In this document: piece after piece, positions 17,950-26,814 of the stretch | Numbering within the stretch: the first letter of the stretch is position 1 | How the letters are laid out: each line of letters begins with the position of its first letter | DNA from: Amarolinea sp964580725 | GTDB taxonomy: Bacteria > Chloroflexota > Anaerolineae > SSC4 > Amarolineaceae | Assembly (NCBI GenBank): GCA_964580725.1 | Contig: CAZOLV010000009.1 | Coordinates: forward strand, 17,110 to 81,109 | Direction of reading: 5' to 3' | DNA length: 64,000 bases | Program-made: the position numbers and the translations under genes | Notes under the pieces: generated by a model | What the model was told of the DNA's origin: nothing | The model's input: only the letters and a program-made list of their open reading frames with translations | Database searches by the model: none

Positions 17950-19479
17950 TTAGTTCGTGCGGGTGCGCCAGCGCCAGATGGACACGCCGGTCACAGCCAC
18001 GGCGACGGCAAACATCCAAGCCCAGGTCGTCATGCCATTGCTGGCCGAGACGTCGTCGAGACCAACTGCCGTGGGCGGCGGCTGGCAAGCGGTGATCGTG
18101 ACATCGTCCACTTCCCACCACCAGTCCCAGCCGGCGATGTAGTGCCAGCGCACAACCGTGTTGGCGCTCGTGGAGGCGAAGGCGCCTGAGTAGGTCTTCG
18201 GCCCACGGTCATCGGTCGTCCAGGTGTTGAGGTTCCCCCAGGTCGCGCCGCCGTCGGTGCTGAGGTCGAGCGCGCCAGAGTCTGCACTGCCCAAGTCGTT
18301 GTAGTCGTACTTGAAGGACAGGAGCGGATCGGTGTAGCTGGAGAGATTGAGCACCGGCGACCACATTTGGGCATTCATCGCCACACCGCTGCCGCAGGCG
18401 TCGCTGTCGGCGACGGCAAAGAGGCCGCTGCCGCCAGTGAGGTTGCCGCGAGCGCCGGGATCGGTGTTCGTCCAATCAGGGATGCCCGTGCAGCCGGTCG
18501 TGGTGTTCGCCACCACCCAGCCGGCGGGCGGGAAGCTGCCCTCGAAGCCTTCGCTGACCAGTGTCACTTCCGAGTAGCCGGCGGGGCAGCGCGGCGGGAG
18601 CGGCGTGGGCGTGGGGGTCGGAGGCGGCGGGGTCGTCGGTGTGGGAGTGGGGCCGCCGCCAGAGGAGGAACCCTCGATGAGGAACGGCAGGTCTTGCGGC
18701 GCCGCGGCGGTGCCCGAGTCAATCAGGGCGACCCAGCTCGTCAGGTTCCACTGCTGGGCATTGGCGCCGGGCGGGTTCGTCTGGCCAACGATGGAAACCG
18801 GTGGAACCCACGGGCCGGAGCTGAGCGTGCCGCCGGTCTGCCAGTCGAGCCAGTAGGTGCCGGACGTCAGAACGGTGCCGACCGTGACCACCTGGGCCAT
18901 GATCGGGCGATTGCTGGCCAGGAGGTTGGTGTCAATCGAGCGGTAGATGTTGGTGAACGTCGAGGTGGAGAGGCGATTCGTGGCGGTGTCGCCAAAGACG
19001 ACAGCGCCAACGCCTGGCGGACCGTTCCAGATCTGCAGGTTGACGTTGTTGATCGTCGAGGTCGTCGTCGAGCCAGTCTGATAGGCGTAGAAGGTGACCG
19101 TGTTGATCGTCCAAGTTTCGCCGGCCGGAACGGTGAAATCATCGGCCACACGGTAACCGGTGGAGATGGCATGGCCAAATCCATAGATATTCAGACCGAT
19201 GGCGGTCTGCAAGGCGCTGGCATCGGCGCCGCCGAAACCGCCGCCCGGATGGGTGACCAGCGGGCCATTATCGAACAGGGTGACGCCTGGGGCAACGGGC
19301 GCATTGGGAACGTTGCGGCCGGGGACGAACTCGACCTTGCCGCCAGAAGGCGACGCTGCGTCCTGTGCATCAGGGCCGGACGAGCTGGTGATCGGGCGGG
19401 CGCCGGCGAACGGCGCGCTCAGCGCAAGGCTAGCCAGCACAAGAATGGCAAGCACAACGAACAGTCTTGTCTTACGCAT
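17950..19479 (-). CDS. Secreted, membrane-anchored surface protein with choice-of-anchor J-like domain
   Basis: 509 residues. The signal peptide is about residues 5-27 (LFVVLAILVLASLALSAPFAGA). The N-terminal half (about 60-285) is a beta-rich domain of unknown family. A Pro/Thr linker follows (PTPTPTTPPPPTPTPTP, about 288-305), then a jelly-roll module, EGFEGSFPPAGWVVANTT...FKYDYNDLGSADSGALDLSTDGG...VDDVTI, which matches cleaved-adhesin/choice-of-anchor J domains. The C-terminus has one helix (TWAWMFAVAVAVTGVSIW) and a basic RWRTRTN tail, consistent with C-terminal anchoring. Probably an adhesion or carbohydrate-contact protein. It is a stand-alone gene, convergent with the glycosyltransferase. 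Confidence 0.8.
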   Translation of the reverse strand: MRKTRLFVVLAILVLASLALSAPFAGARPITSSSGPDAQDAASPSGGKVEFVPGRNVPNAPVAPGVTLFDNGPLVTHPGGGFGGADASALQTAIGLNIYGFGHAISTGYRVADDFTVPAGETWTINTVTFYAYQTGSTTTSTINNVNLQIWNGPPGVGAVVFGDTATNRLSTSTFTNIYRSIDTNLLASNRPIMAQVVTVGTVLTSGTYWLDWQTGGTLSSGPWVPPVSIVGQTNPPGANAQQWNLTSWVALIDSGTAAAPQDLPFLIEGSSSGGGPTPTPTTPPPPTPTPTPLPPRCPAGYSEVTLVSEGFEGSFPPAGWVVANTTTGCTGIPDWTNTDPGARGNLTGGSGLFAVADSDACGSGVAMNAQMWSPVLNLSSYTDPLLSFKYDYNDLGSADSGALDLSTDGGATWGNLNTWTTDDRGPKTYSGAFASTSANTVVRWHYIAGWDWWWEVDDVTITACQPPPTAVGLDDVSASNGMTTWAWMFAVAVAVTGVSIWRWRTRTN

Positions 19480-19637
19480 GGTGAAAGAGCCTCCTCAGTG
19501 TGAAAAAACGAAGATCAGCGCCGTGCGGTGAGGATCACCGCCACGGCCCACGGGCAGCAGTCAGACCGCGCCCCTGCGACAGACGAACGATGCTGATGAT
19601 GGGCGGCTAATGCTCCTTTCCAAAACGAGATGTCTTT

Positions 19638-19675
19638 CAGGACGGCAGCGCGGGGACTGTGCACTGCCCGTCCTG
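19638..19675 (-). terminator. Possible terminator after the Crp/Fnr gene
   Basis: Stem CAGGACGGCAG / CTGCCCGTCCTG with one bulge, about 60 bases past the stop of the minus-strand Crp/Fnr gene. No T-run follows on that strand. The rest of 19480-19736 shows no gene. Confidence 0.3.
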
Positions 19676-19736
19676 GCCAGAATAGGCTCCTGCTGTCCGC
19701 CTGTGCAGGCAACGAGAATTGCCCGCTGCGGTTTAC

Positions 19737-20414
19737 TCAGGAACGTGCAACGGCCTGCAAGCCGGGGGCGTCCAGGATCAGGATCCGTTTGCGACCGATC
19801 TCGATCAGACCTTGCATCTTAAGGTCGTTCAGAACCTGCGTGGCGGTTTCCCGGTAGGTGCCCACCGTTTCGGCCAGGTCCTGATGCGTCAAGCCGGTAA
19901 TATCGTCGCTGGCCTGCTCCGAACGCACCTGCAACAACAGTGAAGCGAGACGGGCCGGAATGCCCTTGAACGCCATGTCTTCGAGTCGTTTTTCCGCCTC
20001 GCGCAGTCGGCGTCCGGTGATCTCCAGAACGCGCAGGGCCACGTGTGGCTTGCCCAGGAACAGGCGTTCCAGGTCGGTGCGACTCATCACGCAAATCTGA
20101 CAGTCCTCGCTTGCTTCGGCAAAGGTATTGTGCATCTGCTGGCCCAAGAGCGCCATCTCCCCAAACAGGGTGCCTGGCCCGAGCGTTGTGATGACCAGCT
20201 TCTTTCCTTCGGCTGAAATACGGTACAATTGCACTTTGCCCGTCTTCAGAATGAAGAGCACCTCGCCTGTCTCTTCAGGCCGAAAGAAGACTTTGCCTTT
20301 CTGAACCTGACTGATCGTTGTGATGCGATCAATCTCTTGAATTTCACGGGGCGACAGACCTTGGAAGATCTCCAGCTCCGACAGATAACCAATTTTGTCG
20401 CGTGGTACAGACAT
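19737..20414 (-). CDS. Crp/Fnr family transcriptional regulator
   Basis: 225 residues. Cyclic-nucleotide-binding-like N-terminal barrel (KGKVFFRPEETGEVLFILKTGKVQLYRI...LGPGTLFGEMALLG), dimer helix (about 130-160) and C-terminal winged helix with LTHQDLAETVGTYRETATQVLNDLKMQGLIEIGRKRILILD. The recognition helix (GTYRETATQVLNDL) is of Crp type. The FGEMALL phosphate-binding cassette lacks the full RxS motif of true cAMP receptors, and there is no N-terminal Fnr cysteine cluster, so the signal is unknown. It is divergent from the tetraheme lipoprotein gene; the palindrome CATCATGATG at 20444-20453 between them is a possible but weak operator. Confidence 0.92.
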   Translation of the reverse strand: MSVPRDKIGYLSELEIFQGLSPREIQEIDRITTISQVQKGKVFFRPEETGEVLFILKTGKVQLYRISAEGKKLVITTLGPGTLFGEMALLGQQMHNTFAEASEDCQICVMSRTDLERLFLGKPHVALRVLEITGRRLREAEKRLEDMAFKGIPARLASLLLQVRSEQASDDITGLTHQDLAETVGTYRETATQVLNDLKMQGLIEIGRKRILILDAPGLQAVARS

Positions 20415-20616
20415 CTTCTATCCCGTCGGAAGCAGGGTCGTGACATCATGATGATGGCAGGTGATGATGGGCCATTATACTCAACTACGCCCCGTAATGC
20501 AAACGGTGAAGGTCACGCGCAGCAATTTGGATTTTTCGATACAGTCCGGGTAGAATCGAACTGGAGAGACGATATCCCCCTGCGGTCCTACCGGAGCCTA
20601 CCGGAGAATATATGTC

Positions 20617-21087
20617 ATGAATACCCATGTGCGCCGGGCAGCGTGGGCGCTGATGGTCATCGTCCTGCTGACCGCCTGCGCCGGCCCGACCCGGCAGCCG
20701 ACCGCCGCGTCGGTCATCGCATCGCCCGGCCCGGCGGCGACGAGCCGGCTGCCGCTGGTTCCCCATCCCCTGGCCGAATTTGCCGACTGCACCGCCTGTC
20801 ACAACCCGCGCAGTTCGGTTCCCATTCCCGCCAACCATGCGCTCTACACCCGCGCCGACTGCCTGCGTTGTCATTGGCTGACGTTCACCCCTGCGCCAGA
20901 TGTGACGCCAACGCCGCAGCCGCTGCCGCACAGCGTGGCGGGGCGCGAAACCTGCTCGCTTTGCCATACGGGGGGGCGGCTGGATTTGCCCGCCGATCAC
21001 CGGGAGTATCGGGACGAAAAATGCCTGGAGTGTCACACGGAGCCGGCGGTCAGTCCCGCCCCTGGCCCAACCCCCGCCGGCCGCTGA
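20617..21087 (+). CDS. Tetraheme c-type cytochrome lipoprotein
   Basis: 156 residues. Signal peptide with lipobox LLTAC (Cys about 21), then four CXXCH heme sites: CTACH, CLRCH, CSLCH and CLECH, with several further His residues that could serve as distal ligands. A Pro/Thr spacer (TPAPDVTPTPQPLP) splits the heme sites into two pairs. Likely a small extracytoplasmic electron carrier. The start follows CCGGAG, part of a tandem duplicated decamer CCTACCGGAG (20587-20606) that supplies two possible ribosome sites. Divergent from the Crp/Fnr gene, a pairing common for redox-controlled genes. No reductase or quinol oxidase gene is adjacent. Confidence 0.88.
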   Translation: MNTHVRRAAWALMVIVLLTACAGPTRQPTAASVIASPGPAATSRLPLVPHPLAEFADCTACHNPRSSVPIPANHALYTRADCLRCHWLTFTPAPDVTPTPQPLPHSVAGRETCSLCHTGGRLDLPADHREYRDEKCLECHTEPAVSPAPGPTPAGR

Positions 21088-21114
21088 ACGGCGCGCCTGG
21101 TGCTGGCCGGCCCC

Positions 21115-21828
21115 TCAGCGTTGGAAATCTACGAAGCTGTAGCCCACGCCCCGCTCGTTCATGATGTAGCGTGGATGAGCGGGGTCCGGCTCGATCTTCT
21201 GGCGCAGATAGGTGATGTAGACGCGCAACAATTGATGCTCGTCGCGGTATTCCGGCCCCCACACGCGCGCCATCAGCGTTTCACGCGGCACGATGCGCCC
21301 TGCATTTTGCACCAGATGATACAGCAGGCGATATTCGGTGGGACGCAGCCTGCTGCGCTGGCCGGCCACGATCACCTCGCGCCGCTCAAGGTCAATACTC
21401 AAACGATCGTCCACCCGCACCAGCTCCTGCGCCGACAGGCCGCGCTCCTCGGTGCGCCGCAACACCGCACGGATGCGACTCATCAGCTCTTGCGGATCGA
21501 ACGGCTTGGTCACATAGTCATCGGCGCCCAAATCGAGGCCGTGGATGCGATCGCTCACCTCTGCCTTGACCGTGAGCATGATCACAGGCGCCGATGAGAT
21601 TTCACGCAGCAGGTGCAGTGTCTCGAAACCGTCCATCTGCGGCATCGCCACATCCATGATGACCAGATTGGGCAAGTCCTCGCGCACGCGATCGAGCGCC
21701 TGAAAGCCATCCGCCGCCTCGATCACCTCGAAGCCTTCCAGCTCCAGATTCATGCGCACCATGCGCCGTATGCGCGCCTCATCGTCCACCACCAGAATGC
21801 GCAACCGTTCAGCGCCCGCCGTTGCCAT
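21115..21828 (-). CDS. OmpR/PhoB-type response regulator
   Basis: 237 residues from ATG 21828, which follows GTAGGAG; an upstream start at 21936 would run back into the kinase gene. Receiver domain with acidic pair VVDDE, phospho-acceptor Asp in VIMDVAMPQMDG and Lys in YVTKPFDPQEL. C-terminal winged helix with RLRPTEYRLLYHLVQNAGRIVPRETLMARVWG and HQLLRVYITYLRQKIEPDP. It lies 19 bases downstream of its probable partner kinase (21848-23458), so they form one transcription unit. Confidence 0.95.
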   Translation of the reverse strand: MATAGAERLRILVVDDEARIRRMVRMNLELEGFEVIEAADGFQALDRVREDLPNLVIMDVAMPQMDGFETLHLLREISSAPVIMLTVKAEVSDRIHGLDLGADDYVTKPFDPQELMSRIRAVLRRTEERGLSAQELVRVDDRLSIDLERREVIVAGQRSRLRPTEYRLLYHLVQNAGRIVPRETLMARVWGPEYRDEHQLLRVYITYLRQKIEPDPAHPRYIMNERGVGYSFVDFQR

Positions 21829-21847
21829 ACCGTCTCCTACTCCTACT

Positions 21848-23458
21848 CTACTCCCTACTTTCCACTCTCTCCACCGGCAGCGTGAAGAAGAACGTACTGC
21901 CCCTGTCCGGCTCGCTGCGCACCCAGATGCGCCCATTGTGCGCCTCGATGATCGCTTTGCACAGGAAGAGACCCAGGCCGGCCCCCTGCGTCTTGCGCCG
22001 CAGGCTGGAATCTACCCGGTAGAAACGCTGAAACAGGCGCTCCTGCTCACGCGGCGGAATGCCGATACCCTGATCGGCCACGTAAATCGTCAGCAAATGG
22101 CGCTGTGCGTCGCGCCAGCCGCCAATGCGCACCACCCCGCCGTCGGGCGAGTATTTGATGGCGTTGTGGATCAGGTTGTTCAGCACCTGGCGCAGCCGTT
22201 CGGCGTCGCCGCGCGCTGGTGGAAAGCCAGGCTCGAAATCGAGTTCGAAGGTGTGTTTGTCGGTCTGGCGCTTGAACCCCTCCACCAGGCGCGTCGCCAG
22301 GCCTGGCAAGTCCACCGCGGCCAGCTCCAATTCCAGAACCCCGGCCTGCACGCGCGAGGCGTCGAGCAGATTATCTACCAGGGCGTTCAAGCGGTCGGCC
22401 TCTTCCTCGATCACCGTCAGGCTGTCGCGGGCGGTCGCCACATCCCACTGGGCGTCGGCCCGACGCAACGTGCTGGCATAGCCCTTGATGAGCGACACTG
22501 GCGTCTTCAGTTCGTGCGTGATGACCGAAATGAAGGTGTTCTTCATCTCTTCCGCTTCACGAAAGCGTGAAATGTCCACCACGTTGACGATGATCTGCTG
22601 CAGGGCGCCCCGCTCATCGCCAGCCGGCTCGTCCGCCGGTTGGGCAAAGAGCGGCGTATAGGTCACGCCGACGGTGATGCGCGAGCCGCCAGCCCGCACC
22701 AGATCGCCCTCGATGCTGAGCGCGCTGCGCCCACCAAAATCGAGCGGCGCCGTTGCATCCTGACACAAATCGGCCCCCCTGACGTTTTCCAGCGTCAGAA
22801 CCTTGTAGCAGGGCTGGCCCTGCGCCGCTTCCGGCGACCAGCCGGTCATCGCCGCCAGCGCCCGGTTGATGACCTCGATCTTGCGGTCGGGTGTCAAGAT
22901 CATCACGCCGTCGGCGCTGTTCTGAATGATGGTGTCGAGCCGGCGGCGCTGATCGTCAATGGCCTGATAGAGCCGGGCGTTGCGCACCGCAATGGCGGCC
23001 TGATCGGCAAAGTCTTGCAGCACCTGGCGGTCGTTGGTCGAAAAGGCCGCGCTGCCGCTGCGAAAGATGTAGATCAGACCGAGCAGGTCTTGATTGACCA
23101 GCAGCGGCAGCGCCACCACCTGGCGCAGCAGCAGGCCGGTGGCGGTGGAAACGAGGTGCAATTTCAGCGAAAGATCGGGGATCGTCAGGGCGCGCTCCAG
23201 AGGATTGGCGGAACGCCGAATGTCCCGCAGCAGCGGGTCGAACAGAGGCAGCAGGCGGGCCGAGAGGCCATAGTATGCCTCGACGCCGAAACTGCCGTTG
23301 CGCCGATCCAGGGCGATCAGGCCGACCTCGCCCTGCACCATCTCGGCGGCGGCGCTGAGAATCAGGCGCAGCAGCGAGGGCAGGTCGAGGTTGGAAGTCA
23401 TCGCCCGCACGATCTTGAGCAGGTAGCTGCGCTGGCGCAGCTCGTAGGTGGTCAACAT
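21848..23458 (-). CDS. Soluble sensor histidine kinase (GAF-PAS-HisKA-HATPase)
   Basis: 536 residues without membrane helices, so cytoplasmic. GAF-like domain (about 25-165), PAS domain (about 175-295; IIQNSADGVMILTPDRKIEVINRALAAMTGW), HisKA H-box VITHELKTPVSLIKGY (His near 313), N-box NNLIHNAIKYSPDGG, G1 box ADQGIGIPPREQERLFQRFYRVDSS and G2 box GAGLGLFLCKAII. No strong ribosome site precedes the ATG at 23458. The PAS domain contains Cys residues (QPCYKVL, ADLCQDA), but heme or flavin binding cannot be read from sequence. Paired with the downstream OmpR-type regulator. Confidence 0.93.
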   Translation of the reverse strand: MLTTYELRQRSYLLKIVRAMTSNLDLPSLLRLILSAAAEMVQGEVGLIALDRRNGSFGVEAYYGLSARLLPLFDPLLRDIRRSANPLERALTIPDLSLKLHLVSTATGLLLRQVVALPLLVNQDLLGLIYIFRSGSAAFSTNDRQVLQDFADQAAIAVRNARLYQAIDDQRRRLDTIIQNSADGVMILTPDRKIEVINRALAAMTGWSPEAAQGQPCYKVLTLENVRGADLCQDATAPLDFGGRSALSIEGDLVRAGGSRITVGVTYTPLFAQPADEPAGDERGALQQIIVNVVDISRFREAEEMKNTFISVITHELKTPVSLIKGYASTLRRADAQWDVATARDSLTVIEEEADRLNALVDNLLDASRVQAGVLELELAAVDLPGLATRLVEGFKRQTDKHTFELDFEPGFPPARGDAERLRQVLNNLIHNAIKYSPDGGVVRIGGWRDAQRHLLTIYVADQGIGIPPREQERLFQRFYRVDSSLRRKTQGAGLGLFLCKAIIEAHNGRIWVRSEPDRGSTFFFTLPVERVESRE

Positions 23459-23531
23459 GGCCCAATCTTAACAAACGGGCGGGCAAATGTCAAAGGTTTC
23501 CGGGTGAGACCGGCATCTGCGGGCTGACGTG

Positions 23532-24434
23532 CTACAGCGGCAGCCCCAACTGCGCCGCCAACGACCGTAGGCCGGCGGCGGTGGGGGCGATGCCGGGGGC
23601 GTGATGCAGTTCCCAGGTCTCTATGTGCACGACGGTTGCGTCAGGCTCCAGGCGAACAAGCGGGCCGAGAGTTTCCAGCTCCAGAAAGCGATCCCAGACG
23701 TAGACCTCGCAATTGCTCTGCAAATCGGGGTGGGGCAGGCCAGGCTGTGGGCTGAAACGCTTGACGAAGAAGCTGTCGCCGAGGAGATAGCCGATCCAGC
23801 CGGCGTGAGCGAAGCAGCCGATCTTGAACGGCCCTGCGCCCACCTGACCGGCGATCAGGATCAGGTCGTCAGTGAGATGCAGGCGCGGGTCGTTCAGCCC
23901 GGCGTAGGGCCAGAAGGCCAGGCTGCGGTTGGGCAGGTAAGGCGAAGGAGCGGGCGCCAGGCGCGGCAGCACGGCCACGCCGCCCAACGGCGCCTGGGTG
24001 ATGGCCCACGGCGCCAGCTCCAGCGGCCACAGGGTGGCGTTAGTGAGGGTGTGCCGCACGGTCAACGCCGGCCGATCAGTCGCCAGGCGCACCTCTATGC
24101 CCTTCAGCACGCCGGCGGGGCCAGCCTGCAATTGGCGCAACCGCACGCCGTCTGGCAGCTCTTCCACGCTCAGCCCGTCCGGGGCATCTGGCAGATAGGT
24201 GCGCGGGAACGCCTCGGGCGCATGCCACAGGCGATGTCCGCCGTAGAGATGAGAAACCCCGTGCGGCGTTTGCCAGACGATGTCGGGCGTTTCCGCCAGC
24301 AGGTTGACGTTCGAAGCGGCCGCCAACAGGCGCACCAGCCGCGGCCCGGCCCCGGTCAGGTAGTCCACGCGCAGGTGCGCGTTGGCCAGGCTGTGCGCCG
24401 GCAGCCCATGAAAATCGTGATGCGATCTCTCCAT
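23532..24434 (-). CDS. Uncharacterised protein, galactose-mutarotase-like fold suspected
   Basis: 300 residues, no signal peptide or membrane helix. The order of beta-rich segments, namely an N-terminal LRVDYLTGAGPRLVRL strand pair, GGHRLWHAPEAFPRTY, RHTLTNATLWPLELAPWAITQ and FAHAGWIGYLLGDSFFVKRF, resembles DUF4380 and aldose-1-epimerase-like proteins (HTLTN...WAITQ matches the conserved 'nxsxxxxxxxPWxhT' zone). Function unknown; if mutarotase-like it would bind a sugar. It lies between two two-component systems in the same direction, 74 bases after the HAMP kinase gene, but nothing ties it to signalling. Confidence 0.6.
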   Translation of the reverse strand: MERSHHDFHGLPAHSLANAHLRVDYLTGAGPRLVRLLAAASNVNLLAETPDIVWQTPHGVSHLYGGHRLWHAPEAFPRTYLPDAPDGLSVEELPDGVRLRQLQAGPAGVLKGIEVRLATDRPALTVRHTLTNATLWPLELAPWAITQAPLGGVAVLPRLAPAPSPYLPNRSLAFWPYAGLNDPRLHLTDDLILIAGQVGAGPFKIGCFAHAGWIGYLLGDSFFVKRFSPQPGLPHPDLQSNCEVYVWDRFLELETLGPLVRLEPDATVVHIETWELHHAPGIAPTAAGLRSLAAQLGLPL

Positions 24435-24508
24435 GCGTAATGCCGTTGATCCTCCCTGTCTTCCTTCGGTCTATGATTGTCGTCGTTGTGCTGGTGCGTC
24501 CCGCGCCG

Positions 24509-25936
24509 TCAGGCGGCCGGCCAGCGCAGGGTCACGACGCTGCCTTGACCCACGACGCTGGTCAGCGCGATCGTTCCGCCCATGCCTTCGGTCAGGGCTT
24601 TGGCAATCGGCAGCCCCAGGCCAAAGCCGGGGATTGCGGCCGTATCTTCGCCCCGGTAGAAGCGGTCGAAGACGCGCGCCAGTTGGTCGGGCGCGATGCC
24701 CTGCCCATGGTCCTGCACCCAGATTTGCACCTCAGCGCCGTCGCGCCGCGCCCGCACCTCGACGGCGCCGGCGGAGTGTTTGAGCGCATTGTCGAGCAGG
24801 ATCAACAGCACCTGTTTGCAGGCGTCACGGTCTGCCAGCACGCTGAGATCGGGCGCAATCTCCAGGCCGATTGTGCGCTGTGCGTACATTTGACTGGCCT
24901 GACGTACGGCCAGCGCACAGAGCGGCGGCAACGCCAGCGGCTCTTTGCGCAGCGTGCGCCGGGCGTCGGCGCGCGCCAGCTCCAGCAGGTCGTTGACCAG
25001 GCGGATCAAGCGATCGCTTTCTTCCACCATATCGGCCAGAATGTCGGCCTGTTCGGCGGGCGGGGCAGGCGGGTGGCGGCGCAGCAGGCCCAGGTTGCCG
25101 CGCAAGGTGGTGAGGGGGGTGCGCAGTTCATGCGACACATCGGCCACGAAACTGCGCTGCATTTGCAAAGCCTTTTCCACCTGCTCGTAGGCCTCCTGCA
25201 ACCCGGCCAGCATCTGGTTGAAGGTGCTGGCCAGGCGCCCGACTTCATCCGGCGGACCGTGATAGGCCACCCGGCGGCTGAAATCACGCTCGTCGCCGAT
25301 TGCCTGGGCGGTTTGGGTCAGGCGGTGGATGGGGCGCAGGGTGAAGCTGGAGAGCGCCCACCCGGCGCCGAAGGCAAGCACGATGGTGAGCAAGCCGGCG
25401 GTCGTCAGTGTAGTCGCCAGAGATTCGAGGGTGCGGTCGCGTTCGGTCAATGTGCGCGCCACTTGAATGATGTAGACGATGCGCCCATCCTGCACGATGG
25501 GGCGGCTGTAGATCAACATGTTTTCGCCGTCTATCTCGGCGCTTTCCCACCACTCCTGCTGCGCCTGGACGGCGGCGAGACCTGCGGTGCTGAGGGGCAG
25601 GGCATCTTCGGTCCGGCCAAAGGGACTGGCGATCAGATTGCCGTTGGCGTCGAGGATGCGGGCAATCTCACGTTCGGGCAGCGCCCGGAACGCTTGCTCA
25701 CCGGAAAACTGATCGAAGGGCTTGGGAGGCGGCGGGTTGGCGTCACGCGCCGGGGCATCCGGAGAGATGCGCCGCGTCGCTTCGCTCAGCTTGCCGCTGC
25801 TGATGACCAGATCACGCTTGAGCGAAGTCAGCGTGTCTTGCGCCTGAACGGAGTAGAGGGCCGCGCCAAAGACGATCAGGGTCACGGCCAGGATCGCGCT
25901 GTAGAGCAGCGTCAAACGGAGTCGAATAGACATCAT
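24509..25936 (-). CDS. Membrane sensor histidine kinase with HAMP domain
   Basis: 475 residues. Two membrane helices (about 10-30 and 178-200) bracket an extracytoplasmic sensor of about 145 residues that contains a Cache-like region (ARILDANGNLIASPFG). Then HAMP (LSSFTLRPIHRLTQTAQAIG), HisKA FVADVSHELRTPLTTLRGNLG (His near 269), N-box LLILLDNALKHS, G1 DHGQGIAPDQLARVFDRFYRGEDT and G2 GFGLGLPIAKAL. The start overlaps the stop of the upstream response regulator by four bases (ATGA type), so the pair is co-translated. Confidence 0.95.
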   Translation of the reverse strand: MMSIRLRLTLLYSAILAVTLIVFGAALYSVQAQDTLTSLKRDLVISSGKLSEATRRISPDAPARDANPPPPKPFDQFSGEQAFRALPEREIARILDANGNLIASPFGRTEDALPLSTAGLAAVQAQQEWWESAEIDGENMLIYSRPIVQDGRIVYIIQVARTLTERDRTLESLATTLTTAGLLTIVLAFGAGWALSSFTLRPIHRLTQTAQAIGDERDFSRRVAYHGPPDEVGRLASTFNQMLAGLQEAYEQVEKALQMQRSFVADVSHELRTPLTTLRGNLGLLRRHPPAPPAEQADILADMVEESDRLIRLVNDLLELARADARRTLRKEPLALPPLCALAVRQASQMYAQRTIGLEIAPDLSVLADRDACKQVLLILLDNALKHSAGAVEVRARRDGAEVQIWVQDHGQGIAPDQLARVFDRFYRGEDTAAIPGFGLGLPIAKALTEGMGGTIALTSVVGQGSVVTLRWPAA

Positions 25937-26610
25937 TCCTCACGCAACACATAACCAACGCCGCGCACCGTCTGAATCAGGCGCGGGCCGCCGCCCGCTT
26001 CGAGTTTGCGGCGCAAATAGCCGACGTAGATTTCTAACACATTGTCATCGCCGCCAAAGTCATAGCCCCAGACCTCGCTGAGGATTTGGTCGCGTTCGAG
26101 CACCTGGCGGGAGTGACGCAGGAAGAGGTGCAGCAGCTTGAACTCTGTCACCGTCAGGTTGAGCAGCAGATCGCCGCGGCGCGCCTCGCGGGTGGAGGGG
26201 TCGAGCGAGAGATCGGCGTAGGCAACACGCTGGCTGCCCGCTTTGATTTCGGCGCGGCGCAGCATGGCGTGTACCCGCGCCACCAGTTCGGCGGGGGCAA
26301 ACGGCTTGACCAGATAATCGTCGGCGCCGCTTTCCAGCCCTTCCACCCTGTTTTCGATGGCGTCGCGGGCGGTCAGCATCAGGATCATGGTCTGATTCTG
26401 CTCGGCACGCAGCTTGCGCACCAGCGCCAGCCCATCCATCTTGGGCATCATCCAGTCCACGATGATGAGATCGGGCGCGTGGTCGGCCAGCAGGGCCAAC
26501 GCTTCCAGCCCATTGCCAGCCGCCAACACGTTCAGGTTTTCGTACACCAGCGTGCGCTGCAGCATCTTCAATAGTTTCGGGTCATCATCCACGATCAGTG
26601 CTGTCGCCAT
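25933..26610 (-). CDS. OmpR/PhoB-type response regulator
   Basis: 225 residues. Receiver domain: IVDDDPKLLKML, phospho-acceptor Asp in LIIVDWMMPKMDGLALV, Lys in YLVKPFAPAELVARV. Winged helix: LNLTVTEFKLLHLFLRHSRQVLERDQILSEVWGYDFGGDDNVLEIYVGYLRRKL. First gene of the regulator-kinase pair and divergent from the VTC/DUF4956/DUF4353 cluster starting at 26815, which makes those genes plausible targets. Upstream of its start is a short CGCTCTCT repeat (26614-26641). Confidence 0.95.
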   Translation of the reverse strand: MATALIVDDDPKLLKMLQRTLVYENLNVLAAGNGLEALALLADHAPDLIIVDWMMPKMDGLALVRKLRAEQNQTMILMLTARDAIENRVEGLESGADDYLVKPFAPAELVARVHAMLRRAEIKAGSQRVAYADLSLDPSTREARRGDLLLNLTVTEFKLLHLFLRHSRQVLERDQILSEVWGYDFGGDDNVLEIYVGYLRRKLEAGGGPRLIQTVRGVGYVLREE

Positions 26611-26814
26611 TTTTCGCTCTCTCGCTCTCTCGCTCTCTTGCTCGAACCGTCCGGTCTGCGCTGAGCGGCGCCAGGCGAGACCGGCTCTGCCTTGTTTCCT
26701 GACGATGACGATACAACCGGCGGCTGTGAAATCGCTGTGAACGCGCCGCAGTAGGCCGTTTTCTCAGCATTTTCACAGCCCGGTCTTGGCTTTCTCACAG
26801 GTAAGAAAGATAGC

